Shown: positions 8,581-16,785, counted from the stretch's first letter. The stretch: 39,503 nucleotides of DNA from [Zimmermannella] bifida NBRC 103089 (GCF_001570925.1 NZ_BCSP01000012.1:1-39503); one strand, 5' to 3'. Numbers and translations: made by a program. The notes: a model not told the origin generated them from the sequence alone.

Positions 8581-11118
8581 TTAGGCGTCGCGGCGCTTGT
8601 TGCGCAGCAGCAATGCACCACCGGTCACGGCAACACCGAGTCCTACCAGCGCGAGGACCTGCAGGCCCTCGGCACCCGTCTCGGCGAGGTCGCCTGCTGC
8701 CGGAGCCGCATCCGTTGCCACCGCAGTAGCCGACGCACTCTCCGGTGCCGACGCAGTCGGCGTCTGCTCTACCGGTGCCGATTCCGAAGGTGCCGGCGAC
8801 TCGGTCGGCTGATCAATGGTGAAGTACTCCGAAGCCTGGCCCAGGCGCAGGAATACCGTCTCGCCGTTCGCGTCGTCGAGACCGTCATTGTCGGTCACGG
8901 CGTATACGCGACCGTCAGCGCCAATGGTGAAGCCCTCGAGCTTCTCCTGCGTCCAGCCGTTGGTTTCCTGAAGCATCGGCAGCACGTCGATCGCCAGCGA
9001 CTTCGCAACCGGAATCAGCGCGCCACCGGCAGCGTCAATCGTGGCCTGATCAGGCAGGTCAACGGCGTATACGCGCTTGACCGCAGCCTTGTCGCCAGCC
9101 AGCTTGTCGCGCTCAATCACAGCGAGGGTGTTCTCGTCGACCATGGTGATCTCCGAAAGCCCCATCCAGTCGCCCTTGGCGCTGGTAGGTTCGAGCTCGT
9201 ATCCGAACCACGCCCAGGTGCCGGTCGCAACGTCGTACTGGCCGATGCGGGTGGTGTTGTCACCCTCAGTGCCGCCCGCTGACGGGTCTTGGGGGTTGTT
9301 CCACAGCAGACGCTGGATCGCAACGTATACGCGCTCGTTACCGACCGCATCCGTGTACGCCGTTACGCCCTCAAGACCCCACTTACCGATGTGGGCCGCA
9401 ACCTCGTCAGGCAGCGCGATTTCTTCAACCACGTTGCCGGCATCGTCGATGCGAACCAAGCGGTTTTCAGCGCCGGTGGCGCCCTCAGACGCAAGCCAGA
9501 AACCGCCCTGCGCACGCTTGTACACGCCCTCGATGTCATAGGTGGCCGGCGCGCCGTCCTTCATGACCTGAATGCGCTCAGTGATGACCGCGGGGTCCTG
9601 CGCAACGTCAATCTTGTACAGCCAGCTCGTCGAAAGTGCCGAGTCGGATGCGGTGTACAGGGTGTTCGGGTCGGTCGGGTCTGCAGTCAGCGCACCGAGT
9701 GCCGTCCAACCGATCGGAGCGCCGGTTTCGTCGGCGGCCGAGACGATGCTCGGCTGTGTGTCAGCACCCAGCTGGAACAGGTTGACAGCTGAGCGCACGC
9801 CCTTCTTTGCTTCGTCGGTTTCACTCGATACGGCGAGCAGGTCGCGCGACGGAATCGGCAGGATGCCTTCAGGGCCGTTGGTCGAGAACAGCAGCTGCTT
9901 GAACTCGGGATCAGCCGGGTTGCTCATGTCGTACACGGCAACAAAGTTCGAACGCTCCGAAGCAACGAACGCGTAGTTCACGCCATTGAATTCGGCGATG
10001 GCCAGGCCTTCTGGTTCAGTGCCCTTCTTGCCAGCGCGGCCGTCGTTGTACAGACCGTGCTCAACAGCCAGCTGCTCAAAGGTGTTGCCCGCATCCCAAA
10101 CAACGGTGCCGTTGGTGTCAAAGACAGTCCAGCCACGGGTGCCACCGTTCCAGTCGCCCTCGTTTGCGGTGGCGAGGGTGTTGTCGTCAACCCAGCCAAT
10201 TGCATCCGGCTCACGCGGCACATCGGTGATCGAACCGCTGAGGTCAATCACACCATCCTTCTTGGTGTCGATGCCGCTGACCGACGCAGTTCCGGCGCTC
10301 CACACCTTCGTGATTTCGCGGGTGTTGAGATCGATGATGGCAACACCGTTGTTTTCCTGCAGCGTCACAGCAAGCTGGTTCTTGCTGTTGATCGAAACGT
10401 ATTCGGGTTCGATGTCTTCGGGAGCGATGATGCCCGAGTTCGCGACGATCGGCAGTGGTGTGCCCGATGCGTCGGCAAAGCTGATCGGCTCAGCGACCCA
10501 GGTGGCGACGTCGCCCGTGAGTTCAATCACCTGCACGAAGCCGGAGGGCTGCTGCGGTAGCGCGCCACCGTTGGCCTCTTCATCACGCTGGTTCTCCATT
10601 GCGATCGCCGCGTACTTGCCGTCGGCAGAAATCGCAATCGAGTCGGGCTGACCACCGAGGTCGATCGACTTCACAACAGTGCGGTCCGAGACGCGCAGGA
10701 TGTCGACGCGGCCCTTCGGGTTCACGAAGTCGCCCGCTGACTCGTCAATAACAACGAACACATAGTCACCGAACGCCGCCACCGAAGTTGGCGAGTCCCC
10801 AGCACTACCAATTGACGAGAGCGAAACCGCCCCCGTACCAACCGGATTTGCTGGGTCGGTGATGTCGAGGAATCCGATGCGCTGGCCCGCAGCATCGGTG
10901 TAGATAAGGGTGTTACCGTCTGGCGTCACCGTCGAGATTTCCGCTACAGTCTCGGCCGCTGGATCAACACCTTCGGGCACATTCTGATAGACGGGGTAGG
11001 TGGCGACGCGGTCAAACGTTGATTCGCCTGCTGCCGTTGCTGAACCTGCGAATGCCGTCCCGACGAACGTAAGCGACATCGCCAGCAGTGCGGCGCCTGG
11101 AACAAAGAGCTTTGACAT
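8581..11118 (-). CDS. LAETG-anchored surface protein with beta-propeller and phytase-type esterase-like region
   Basis: An 845-residue exported protein: signal peptide ending near an alanine-rich TAFA/TAAG segment, then about 450 residues of repeated beta-propeller-like strands (for example PDSIAISADGKYAAI). A region with DIEGVYK, GLEGVTAY and LEGFTIGADGRVYAVTDNDG follows; it resembles the esterase-like activity of phytase family (PF13449). A Pro/Ser/Ala/Thr-rich spacer leads to a sorting signal LAETG at 811-815, a hydrophobic stretch and a basic tail (RNKRRDA). LAxTG signals are the type used by class E sortases in actinobacteria. ATG at 11118 is chosen over TTG at 11136 because AGGA lies six bases upstream and the signal peptide fits. 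It sits inside the lipoprotein/hydrolase island but has ordinary high GC. The substrate is unknown. Confidence 0.85.
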   Translation of the reverse strand: MSKLFVPGAALLAMSLTFVGTAFAGSATAAGESTFDRVATYPVYQNVPEGVDPAAETVAEISTVTPDGNTLIYTDAAGQRIGFLDITDPANPVGTGAVSLSSIGSAGDSPTSVAAFGDYVFVVIDESAGDFVNPKGRVDILRVSDRTVVKSIDLGGQPDSIAISADGKYAAIAMENQRDEEANGGALPQQPSGFVQVIELTGDVATWVAEPISFADASGTPLPIVANSGIIAPEDIEPEYVSINSKNQLAVTLQENNGVAIIDLNTREITKVWSAGTASVSGIDTKKDGVIDLSGSITDVPREPDAIGWVDDNTLATANEGDWNGGTRGWTVFDTNGTVVWDAGNTFEQLAVEHGLYNDGRAGKKGTEPEGLAIAEFNGVNYAFVASERSNFVAVYDMSNPADPEFKQLLFSTNGPEGILPIPSRDLLAVSSETDEAKKGVRSAVNLFQLGADTQPSIVSAADETGAPIGWTALGALTADPTDPNTLYTASDSALSTSWLYKIDVAQDPAVITERIQVMKDGAPATYDIEGVYKRAQGGFWLASEGATGAENRLVRIDDAGNVVEEIALPDEVAAHIGKWGLEGVTAYTDAVGNERVYVAIQRLLWNNPQDPSAGGTEGDNTTRIGQYDVATGTWAWFGYELEPTSAKGDWMGLSEITMVDENTLAVIERDKLAGDKAAVKRVYAVDLPDQATIDAAGGALIPVAKSLAIDVLPMLQETNGWTQEKLEGFTIGADGRVYAVTDNDGLDDANGETVFLRLGQASEYFTIDQPTESPAPSESAPVEQTPTASAPESASATAVATDAAPAAGDLAETGAEGLQVLALVGLGVAVTGGALLLRNKRRDA

Positions 11119-11427
11119 GAGTTTCCTGTAAGTCAACGGAAAGAACTACTGCCAAGGCACACCCAACGTTCAAACGAGCGCTCAGGAGGCCTCGGCAAGT
11201 GCAGCAAACAATGTCACGGCGGAGTTACGGAACAGGAACACGCAGGTTAACGAGCGCATGCATCCACTGCCATACGTTTCGAGCGGTGCCGCTACCTCAC
11301 GCAACCCGTCGCCTGCGGCGCAACCAGGGGTTGTTTAGGCACACTTGCGACCTTGCCACGCGTGTCAGCCAACCCCTGATTTGTCCTGCCAGTGTGGCTG
11401 GATGCGGGATGCAGGAACCGTGGATTT
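11119..11427. other. Gene-free stretch upstream of the surface protein gene
   Basis: This 309-base gap holds the promoter side of the surface protein gene and the downstream side of the lipoprotein gene that ends at 11428. Apart from the repeat element at 11305-11378, reported separately, only an AGGA ribosome binding site just above 11118 and an AT-containing segment around 11205-11255 are visible. No coding sequence is convincing. Confidence 0.6.
11305..11378. repeat. Structured intergenic repeat, copy 1
   Basis: A 56-base segment (11305-11360) recurs at 14735-14790 in the same orientation with three differences. It contains CAGGGGTTG (11325-11333), which pairs with CAACCCCTG (11370-11378) around a 36-base loop that includes the conserved GGCACACTTGCGACC. 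The left arm can also fold on itself (CAACC/GGTTG). It lies 49 bases past the stop of the lipoprotein gene at 11428. It may be a terminator, an RNA element or a small interspersed repeat. Confidence 0.75.
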
Positions 11428-12015
11428 CTAGATTTCGGAGTTGCGCGGCCACGGTGACTCAGCTGGATAGAAGCAGGGGCTATATGCACTCATCGCCACC
11501 ATAGGCCCCTTGTCACTGTTGGCAATTGCCCGCACACTGACGTCGAAACCGTCATCCGACCACGCAGATACAGTTGGGCCACGATCCGTATCAGACCGCT
11601 CAAGCTGACTCCACTCGCCCTGCTTGGCCAACTCTGCAGCGATGATCTCCACGGAATCTTCTGCCGCTGCTGGAGTCTTCAGTTCGACTCCGAGGCCGCC
11701 CATATACGAGTACGATCCATCCCAGCTTTCAGGAGGAGCAAAGTAGTCGTTACAGGTCGAAAGCTCACGCTTGAACGTGTCGTTCCGTTCCTCTTCCTCA
11801 TTGCTCACTCGGTATTCCTGGGGGATCATCGCAAGCAACTCACGAATGATCTCCCGACTCCGATCACGCATCTCATGCGCTGACGCAACCGGATACACCT
11901 GCGTGGATTGCGTTACCTCGGTTTCTCCTGAAACGCTTCGGCACGAGACCGTCCCGACCGCTACCAACAGAACTATTGGAATCACACGTGCCACCCGGCA
12001 CCAACGATTCTTCAT
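11428..12015 (-). CDS. LppA-like lipoprotein, candidate immunity protein of module 2
   Basis: A 195-residue lipoprotein with lipobox TVSC (lipidated Cys25). The mature part has the family pattern: RDRSREIIRELLAMIPQE, an EEER segment followed by LSTC, WDGSYSYMGGLGVE and a C-terminal SPCFYPAESPWP block. Its ATG overlaps the hydrolase stop by four bases (ATGA), so the pair is translationally coupled. Most of the coding DNA, from the stop to about 11890, is nearly identical to the inverted gene at 14131, about 95% by eye with identical runs over 60 bases. Divergence is concentrated in the signal peptide and in the last third, which hints at gene conversion. Immunity function is inference. Confidence 0.85.
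   Translation of the reverse strand: MKNRWCRVARVIPIVLLVAVGTVSCRSVSGETEVTQSTQVYPVASAHEMRDRSREIIRELLAMIPQEYRVSNEEEERNDTFKRELSTCNDYFAPPESWDGSYSYMGGLGVELKTPAAAEDSVEIIAAELAKQGEWSQLERSDTDRGPTVSAWSDDGFDVSVRAIANSDKGPMVAMSAYSPCFYPAESPWPRNSEI
11431..11890 (-). repeat. Long inverted repeat, left arm (lipoprotein gene)
   Basis: About 460 bases of the lipoprotein gene at 11428 match the complement of 14264-14722 with about two dozen differences by eye. The differences cluster in roughly 60 bases near the 3' end of the genes; two central blocks of over 60 bases are identical. The arms flank about 2.4 kb holding the module 2 hydrolase and the broken WXG-like gene. Confidence 0.85.
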
Positions 12016-13640
12016 TCCAAACCATCCACGATCTTGTCAAGAATGCTCTTAAACCCTTCTGGGTTTCTATCTTTACCCTGCGCAATACGAGTGTGCCCAT
12101 CAACTCCATCGCGCCCACCACTATCAAGAATCACCTTGTCAAAATCGGCGCTTTCATTCGGTGTTGTGTGCCAATCGGATCGATCTACGGCGTTGATCGC
12201 GTCAGCTTCATATTGAATGTGCGTGTACTCCGTTGTTTGGTCGGCTTCCCAGTCTGAAACCATGTATGACCCAGCAATCGAAATGACTTCATCGTAATGA
12301 GCGCCCTGCACCTCAGCAGCACTGTTGATTGACATCCCTGCGCTATGTACGATTGCTGTTTCTTTCGGATCACCGTCGAAGTCCTCAACGCGTAAGTCAG
12401 CATCGACATTCGCAACCGTTGATCCCATTCGTTCCATTGCGCTATGCAACATGTTTGAGTTCTCACCCGCCCAGCTTGCCCAGGGACCGTCTTTTACAAC
12501 GAAGGCAACCGCGCTGCGGTCAAATTCTTGAAGGCCAGAAACCAAATCGCGCGGGAGGTCTCGCACACCACCGTCTGCGAAGCTCCCCATCCATGTTCCA
12601 GTCCCTGGCACAACGGTAATGAGATGCTCCGGGGCGCTCGTAATGTCACCTTCGATTGCAACCACTCGGTTGTTGCTTGGGTCGAACACCGCCGCGCCGT
12701 CACCATCCAGCATGTCTCGCACTGCCTGCCGACGTTGCGCTTCGTCCCGCAGATCAGCAAGCTCCGCTCGTTCCTTCCGGCCAAGATTCCCCTCGTTCTC
12801 CTTGGCAGTGAGTTCATCTATCCGAGTTTGGATCTCCTCAGACGAACGAGCAGCTTCCTCCCGTTCCAAGTAGGCATTCATGTTGGAATCGTTGGCCTTC
12901 TGCCGCACCAACAATGGAATGCCGCTGAGGTTCCCAATAATCTCGGGGAAGTTGATTCGAAGGGTTCGTTGGGTATTGAAATCAAGGGAGTCCCACATGG
13001 CTCGCACCTGGGCAGCAGAGGCCTGCCCAAACGCGTCGATTATTTCCTGAGGAGCAGCGTCGGAGCCATTCGAGTCCGCAAGCACTTGCGCTGCATCGGA
13101 TATCTCACCATCTCGAACTCGCAACAGCCCCGATACAAGTTCTCTCAAGACACTCTTTGCTTGCTCCCGGAGCGTGTCAACGGCTCCTTGCAGCTCATCA
13201 CGACGTTGGAGTGCAATGCCCTCTAAATCAAGCAAGGTCGCGCCAGTACTGCGCTGTTTCTTCGCCTGCGCGAACTGTTCAATGAGCCAGTCCGGCAGCT
13301 GGACCCGATCCGCTGCATCAACCAAATACCGCTCCGCATCGATTGCCGCTTGCGTCGAATCGACTTCAATTGCGAGCTGCTCTACCGCCTCGGCGGCTTG
13401 GTTAAGGACTATCTGAAGTTCTGTCAGACGTGCTTCAAGGTCATCTGCGTGCGCCCGATAGCGATCAACGATTCCACGAAACGCGAGCGCTGCCTGACCC
13501 TCTCCAGAAAAGTTCGTTTTCGCTGACAGCAGTTGGTCGCCCGCCGCTTCTGTTTCCTGCTGAGCAGACAAAACCAAATCATAAGATTCCTCCAGCCCTG
13601 CCGGAGTCCAACGTTGCAGGTCATTCCAAGACACGTCCAT
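12012..13640 (-). CDS. WXG100-like/alpha-beta hydrolase (Abhydrolase_8, DUF1023-type) protein, module 2
   Basis: A 542-residue paralog of the protein at 5753, collinear over the full length and most similar in the last 200 residues. N-terminal helices carry FSG (44-46) where WXG proteins have Trp-x-Gly. FPEIIGNLSGIPLL is at 231-244, a charged probable coiled coil at about 258-310, and the hydrolase elbow V-H-S-A-G has Ser433, with Asp480 and His516 (VDGHTRI) as the likely remaining catalytic residues. The Ser, Asp and His are conserved between both paralogs, so both are probably active. The upstream WXG-like gene is frameshifted, which may affect export of this copy; the lipoprotein gene downstream overlaps by four bases. 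Toxin or lipase function is inference. Confidence 0.85.
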   Translation of the reverse strand: MDVSWNDLQRWTPAGLEESYDLVLSAQQETEAAGDQLLSAKTNFSGEGQAALAFRGIVDRYRAHADDLEARLTELQIVLNQAAEAVEQLAIEVDSTQAAIDAERYLVDAADRVQLPDWLIEQFAQAKKQRSTGATLLDLEGIALQRRDELQGAVDTLREQAKSVLRELVSGLLRVRDGEISDAAQVLADSNGSDAAPQEIIDAFGQASAAQVRAMWDSLDFNTQRTLRINFPEIIGNLSGIPLLVRQKANDSNMNAYLEREEAARSSEEIQTRIDELTAKENEGNLGRKERAELADLRDEAQRRQAVRDMLDGDGAAVFDPSNNRVVAIEGDITSAPEHLITVVPGTGTWMGSFADGGVRDLPRDLVSGLQEFDRSAVAFVVKDGPWASWAGENSNMLHSAMERMGSTVANVDADLRVEDFDGDPKETAIVHSAGMSINSAAEVQGAHYDEVISIAGSYMVSDWEADQTTEYTHIQYEADAINAVDRSDWHTTPNESADFDKVILDSGGRDGVDGHTRIAQGKDRNPEGFKSILDKIVDGLE

Positions 13641-13642
13641 GG

Positions 13643-13944
13643 TTACCCGTCCATCTCTACGTCGAACGCGTAGGCGAACCGGGCATCAACATCGTTTAGA
13701 TCTTGCGCTACGAATAGGGCGTCCTCAACAGCTTGCTCCAGGAGCAATACAATTCGATCCGATTCGCGGTCGCATGCATCACCCGCAAGGTGGGCAGATT
13801 TGCCTACATCCGCCCCGGCAACGAGGCTGTTATCAGTGACTCGATTTCCGAGATGCCGGATGCGGATCGCAAACTGGCCGCGGCATCGGTCAGGCGCTCA
13901 GCCGCGTTTTCGAACTCACCTTCAGGAACATCCAGAGTTGACAT
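13643..13944 (-). pseudogene. Frameshifted WXG100-sized helical protein of module 2
   Basis: From ATG 13944 the reverse strand encodes a homolog of the 7378-7683 protein (M-x-TLDVPEG start) for about 44 residues up to TASLPG, then reads into a TAG. The rest of the homology (SAHLAGDACDRE ... DVDARFAYAFDVEMDG) continues in another frame to a TAA at 13645-13643, two bases before the hydrolase start, exactly as in module 1. One extra G in the four-G run (C run at 13813-13816 on the plus strand) restores a single open frame. It is therefore a recent one-base deletion, a homopolymer sequencing error, a phase-variable tract or a recoding site. By alignment the intact protein would be about 100 residues. 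Confidence 0.8.
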
Positions 13945-14130
13945 GTAAATCTCCTGTGACTTGCGCGCGACCAACGCAAGCAACCTAACACGTTGAAGTA
14001 ATCAATCTCCGTCCCGAACATGTCGAGACAACGAGCTGCTGCAGTGAGCGTCCTCATGCTCGGCAGATTTTCGACCTGTTGGAATAGTGCGGAACAAGTT
14101 TCTCGGAGTTCAGGGAAGGTGAAGCTAGGA

Positions 14131-14724
14131 ATGAGGCGGAGAATCCTACTTGCCACTGCTTGCGTCTCGACTCTGACGCTGTGCGTAACCGGGTGTGGGA
14201 ACGGAAACCCAAACTCCCACAACGGTACGAGTGGCACTGCATCACCGACCCCGACGTATTCGGTTGCGTCAGCGCATGAGATGCGTGATCGGAGTCGGGA
14301 GATTATTCGTGAGTTGCTTGCGATGATCCCCCAGGAACACCGAGTGAGCAACGAGGACGAGGAACGGAACGACACGGTCAAGCGTGAGCTTTCAACCTGT
14401 AACGACTACTTTGCTCCTCCTGAAAGCTGGGATGGATCGTATTCGTATATGGGTGGCCTCGGAGTCGAACTGAAGACTCCAGCAGCGGCAGAAGATTCCG
14501 TGGAGATCATCGCTGCAGAGCTGGCCAAGCAGGGCGAGTGGAGTCAGCTTGAGCGGTCTGATACGGATCGTGGCCCAACTGTGTCTGCGTGGTCGGATGA
14601 CGGTTTCGACGTTAGTGTGTGGGCAATTACCAACCGGGACAAGGGCCCTCTGGTGATGATTAGTGCATATAGCCCCTGCTTCTATCCAGCTGAGTCACCG
14701 TGGCCGCGAAACTCCGAACTCTAG
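14131..14724 (+). CDS. LppA-like lipoprotein, inverted duplicate of the 11428 gene
   Basis: A 197-residue lipoprotein with lipobox VTGC (lipidated Cys22), then a Ser/Thr/Pro/Gly spacer and a mature domain almost identical to that of the gene at 11428-12015, but encoded on the opposite strand. The ATG at 14131 gives a normal signal peptide (basic MRRR start); a GTG at 14119 is a possible alternative, and the longer open frame back to 14020 is less likely. It has no effector gene on its own strand and is divergent from the frameshifted WXG-like gene. The signal peptide differs from that of the other copy while the mature part is conserved, so the duplication or conversion tract covers the mature domain only. 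Orphan immunity role is inference. Confidence 0.8.
   Translation: MRRRILLATACVSTLTLCVTGCGNGNPNSHNGTSGTASPTPTYSVASAHEMRDRSREIIRELLAMIPQEHRVSNEDEERNDTVKRELSTCNDYFAPPESWDGSYSYMGGLGVELKTPAAAEDSVEIIAAELAKQGEWSQLERSDTDRGPTVSAWSDDGFDVSVWAITNRDKGPLVMISAYSPCFYPAESPWPRNSEL
14264..14722 (+). repeat. Long inverted repeat, right arm (lipoprotein gene)
   Basis: Partner of 11431-11890. Homologous recombination between the arms would invert the intervening segment and swap the signal-peptide halves of the two lipoprotein genes, leaving both genes intact. Confidence 0.85.
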
Positions 14725-14734
14725 ACATCCACGT

Positions 14735-14809
14735 CCCGTCGCCTCCTGCGCAACCAGGGGTTGTTTAGGCACACTTGCGACCTTGACACGTCGGCTCAGG
14801 CAACCCCTC
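14735..14809. repeat. Structured intergenic repeat, copy 2
   Basis: Second copy of the element at 11305-11378, same orientation, 3430 bases away. CAGGGGTTG (14755-14763) pairs with CAACCCCT (14801-14808); the loop again has GGCACACTTGCGACC. Sequences between the conserved block and the right arm differ between copies although the pairing is kept, which hints at selection on structure. It lies 11 bases after the stop of the lipoprotein gene at 14724 and just downstream of the LCP gene, so it could serve as a bidirectional terminator. Confidence 0.7.
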
Positions 14810-14840
14810 ATTCAGGATGCACCGGGCACCGCGAGTGCGG

Positions 14841-16235
14841 CTACTCGACCGGTTCCTCCTCCGGAGCAGCCGGAGCCTCGGTGGGCGGCGCTTCACCCGC
14901 AAAGCCCTTGTGGATGAGCTCACGCGCGTACTCGTAATCAGGCGTGATGTCCTCAATCTCAAGCACCGGTGGTGCCAGATCAACGCGTACGTTGTCGTCG
15001 CGGCCACGCGACTTCAATGCCAGATCGGCCACGAGGCCAACCGCGCCCTCAGGAATATCGGTACGCACGACCTCTTCGATCGCCTTCAAGATCTGGCTCG
15101 AACGCGACATCATCGCCTTCGGCAACTGCGCGATGATCGCATCCTGCAACTCACGCTGACGCTTCATACGGGCGTAGTCGGTGGTCTCGTAGCGACTGCG
15201 GGCGTACCAGAGCGCCATCTCACCGTTGAGCGTCTGCTTGCCCGGTTCGATGTACACCGATGGCGGCTGCCAGTCTGGCGAGCCGTCGTCGTTAATGCCC
15301 AGCCCCACGCGCTCCTTAACGTCGACCTCAACGCCACCCATCGCATCCACCAGCGCCGCGAAGCCGCTCATGTCGACCATCACGTAGTAGTGAATCTGCA
15401 GCCCGGTAATCCACTCGACCGCATCGCGCGTCGCTTCGATACCCGGGTCAGAGCCGTGCGCCTTGGCATCGGCGTACATGTCGTAGTCGTAGGTGGTGAC
15501 CTCGGTATAAACCGAGTTCAGGTAGCAAACGTCAACCGCGCAGCTGTCGTAGCTTTCGGGGTACATCTCTTGCATCGGCCCCTCGCTGAACGAGAAGCCG
15601 GTGAGCGTACGCGGCAGCCCCACCGTGGTGAGCTGGCCCGACACCGAGTCGAAGCTCATCACACTGATCGAGTCGGGGCGCGTACCCTCACGGTCTTCAC
15701 CAGTGTCGCCACCGAGCATCATGATGTTGATGCGACCATCGCTCGGGAACTTCATGCCGGCGTTCTCGTCACCAAAGAGGTTCGACACTGCCGTGCGCAC
15801 CGCAAACACCTGTGAAGTGAGATACCCGGCGACAAAGACCGGAATCACACCGATGATCAGCGCGAGCGCGAGGATGAGCCCGCGAGCCATCGCATCCACC
15901 CGAAACAGCTGCACTTGCCGCACCGTTTCGAGCACGGTCAGACACATCCACAGCCCCAGGACAAGGATGCACAGACCCAAGATCGTGAGCCCCCACCAGG
16001 TAGAGAGCACAAAGAAGAGCGGTCCGCGGAACACGAAGAACAGCAGCACCGTTACCAGCAGCGCCAACAACACACCGAGCCAGATGCGCAGGCCGAGCCG
16101 ACCGAATCGGCGGTTGCCGGCGAGCAGCGGACCGGTGCCCGGAATCACCAGGTTCGAGCCCAGCAGCCACCAGGCACGACGCGTCATGAACTCCGGCGAA
16201 CTGGTGTCAGGATGGCGCAGCGGACGGTTGCTCAT
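14841..16235 (-). CDS. LytR-CpsA-Psr (LCP) family protein
   Basis: LCP proteins attach glycopolymers (teichoic acids, arabinogalactan, capsule) to peptidoglycan from polyprenyl pyrophosphate carriers on the outer membrane face. The 464-residue product has an N-terminal cytoplasmic part, about three to four membrane segments (around residues 25-150), then an extracellular LCP domain. Visible family marks are NIMMLGGDTG, a GTRPDSISVMS Arg-Asp site, GLPRTL, an LNSVY segment, VDMSGFAALVDAMGGVEVDV, and LNGEMALWYARSRY with the conserved late Arg residues. The C-terminus is a Pro/Glu-rich tail. ATG at 16235 is preferred over TTG at 16244. It is likely to act on the rhamnose-containing polymer encoded at the left end of the window, which is inference. 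Confidence 0.93.
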   Translation of the reverse strand: MSNRPLRHPDTSSPEFMTRRAWWLLGSNLVIPGTGPLLAGNRRFGRLGLRIWLGVLLALLVTVLLFFVFRGPLFFVLSTWWGLTILGLCILVLGLWMCLTVLETVRQVQLFRVDAMARGLILALALIIGVIPVFVAGYLTSQVFAVRTAVSNLFGDENAGMKFPSDGRINIMMLGGDTGEDREGTRPDSISVMSFDSVSGQLTTVGLPRTLTGFSFSEGPMQEMYPESYDSCAVDVCYLNSVYTEVTTYDYDMYADAKAHGSDPGIEATRDAVEWITGLQIHYYVMVDMSGFAALVDAMGGVEVDVKERVGLGINDDGSPDWQPPSVYIEPGKQTLNGEMALWYARSRYETTDYARMKRQRELQDAIIAQLPKAMMSRSSQILKAIEEVVRTDIPEGAVGLVADLALKSRGRDDNVRVDLAPPVLEIEDITPDYEYARELIHKGFAGEAPPTEAPAAPEEEPVE

Positions 16236-16284
16236 GAGCCCCAAGCCTACGGCGCGATCCTCAAAAGAGGCGGGCGACCACGCC

Positions 16285-16785
16285 CTACAGCTGCTGCTGC
16301 AGTGCGGCGGCCTTGTCGGCCACCATGTCGGTCAGACCGTCGGCGTATGCCTGCAGCTTCTCGGCAACCGCAGCGTCGGTTGCGCCGAGGATGCGCGCGG
16401 CAAGGATCCCCGCGTTTGTTGCGTTTCCAATCGAAACGGTCGCGACCGGAATCCCACCGGGCATCTGCACGATCGATAGCAGCGAATCCATGCCGTCGAG
16501 GTACTTGAGCGGCACCGGTACGCCGATTACCGGCAGCGTGGTCATCGACGCGACCATGCCCGGCAAGTGAGCCGCACCACCGGCGCCGGCGATGATGACC
16601 TGCAGGCCACGCTCACGGGCACTGCGCGCATAGTTGACCATCTTGTCGGGCGTGCGGTGCGCCGAAACAACGTCGACCTCGCAGGCGATACCGAACTCGG
16701 CACACATTTCGTAGGCGGCCTTCATCGTCGGCCAGTCCGAATCCGAACCCATGATGATGCCAACGCGGGGCTGTTCGTTCTGCAC
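16285..16785 (-). CDS. purE: 5-(carboxyamino)imidazole ribonucleotide mutase
   Basis: Class I PurE: rearranges N5-CAIR to CAIR in de novo purine synthesis in the cytoplasm. The 166-residue protein shows the family's N-terminal GSDSDWP phosphate/substrate loop (13-19), SAHRTPD with the active-site His, the Gly/Ala-rich [14 protein letters not shown] segment and the late [14 protein letters not shown] helix. The start is GTG at 16785, with AAGGA six bases upstream. It follows purK on the same strand with a 61-base gap, so the two are probably cotranscribed as purK-purE. Confidence 0.97.
   Translation of the reverse strand: MQNEQPRVGIIMGSDSDWPTMKAAYEMCAEFGIACEVDVVSAHRTPDKMVNYARSARERGLQVIIAGAGGAAHLPGMVASMTTLPVIGVPVPLKYLDGMDSLLSIVQMPGGIPVATVSIGNATNAGILAARILGATDAAVAEKLQAYADGLTDMVADKAAALQQQL

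Noticed and set aside
11205-11255. PHO-box-like words (GTTAACC, GTTCCTG, GTTCCGT on the minus strand) upstream of the phytase-like surface protein
   Set aside because: The units are not at the regular 11-base spacing of actinobacterial PHO boxes and match only loosely; too weak to list as an operator.
13813-13816. Programmed -1 frameshift as the default explanation of the split WXG-like gene
   Set aside because: The site lacks a canonical slippery heptamer and a clear downstream structure, and the intact paralog is unsplit; a one-base indel is simpler.
14020-14130. N-terminal extension of the plus-strand lipoprotein from an ATG at 14020
   Set aside because: It would place 37 residues ahead of a normal signal peptide; the internal ATG at 14131 gives a standard lipoprotein start.
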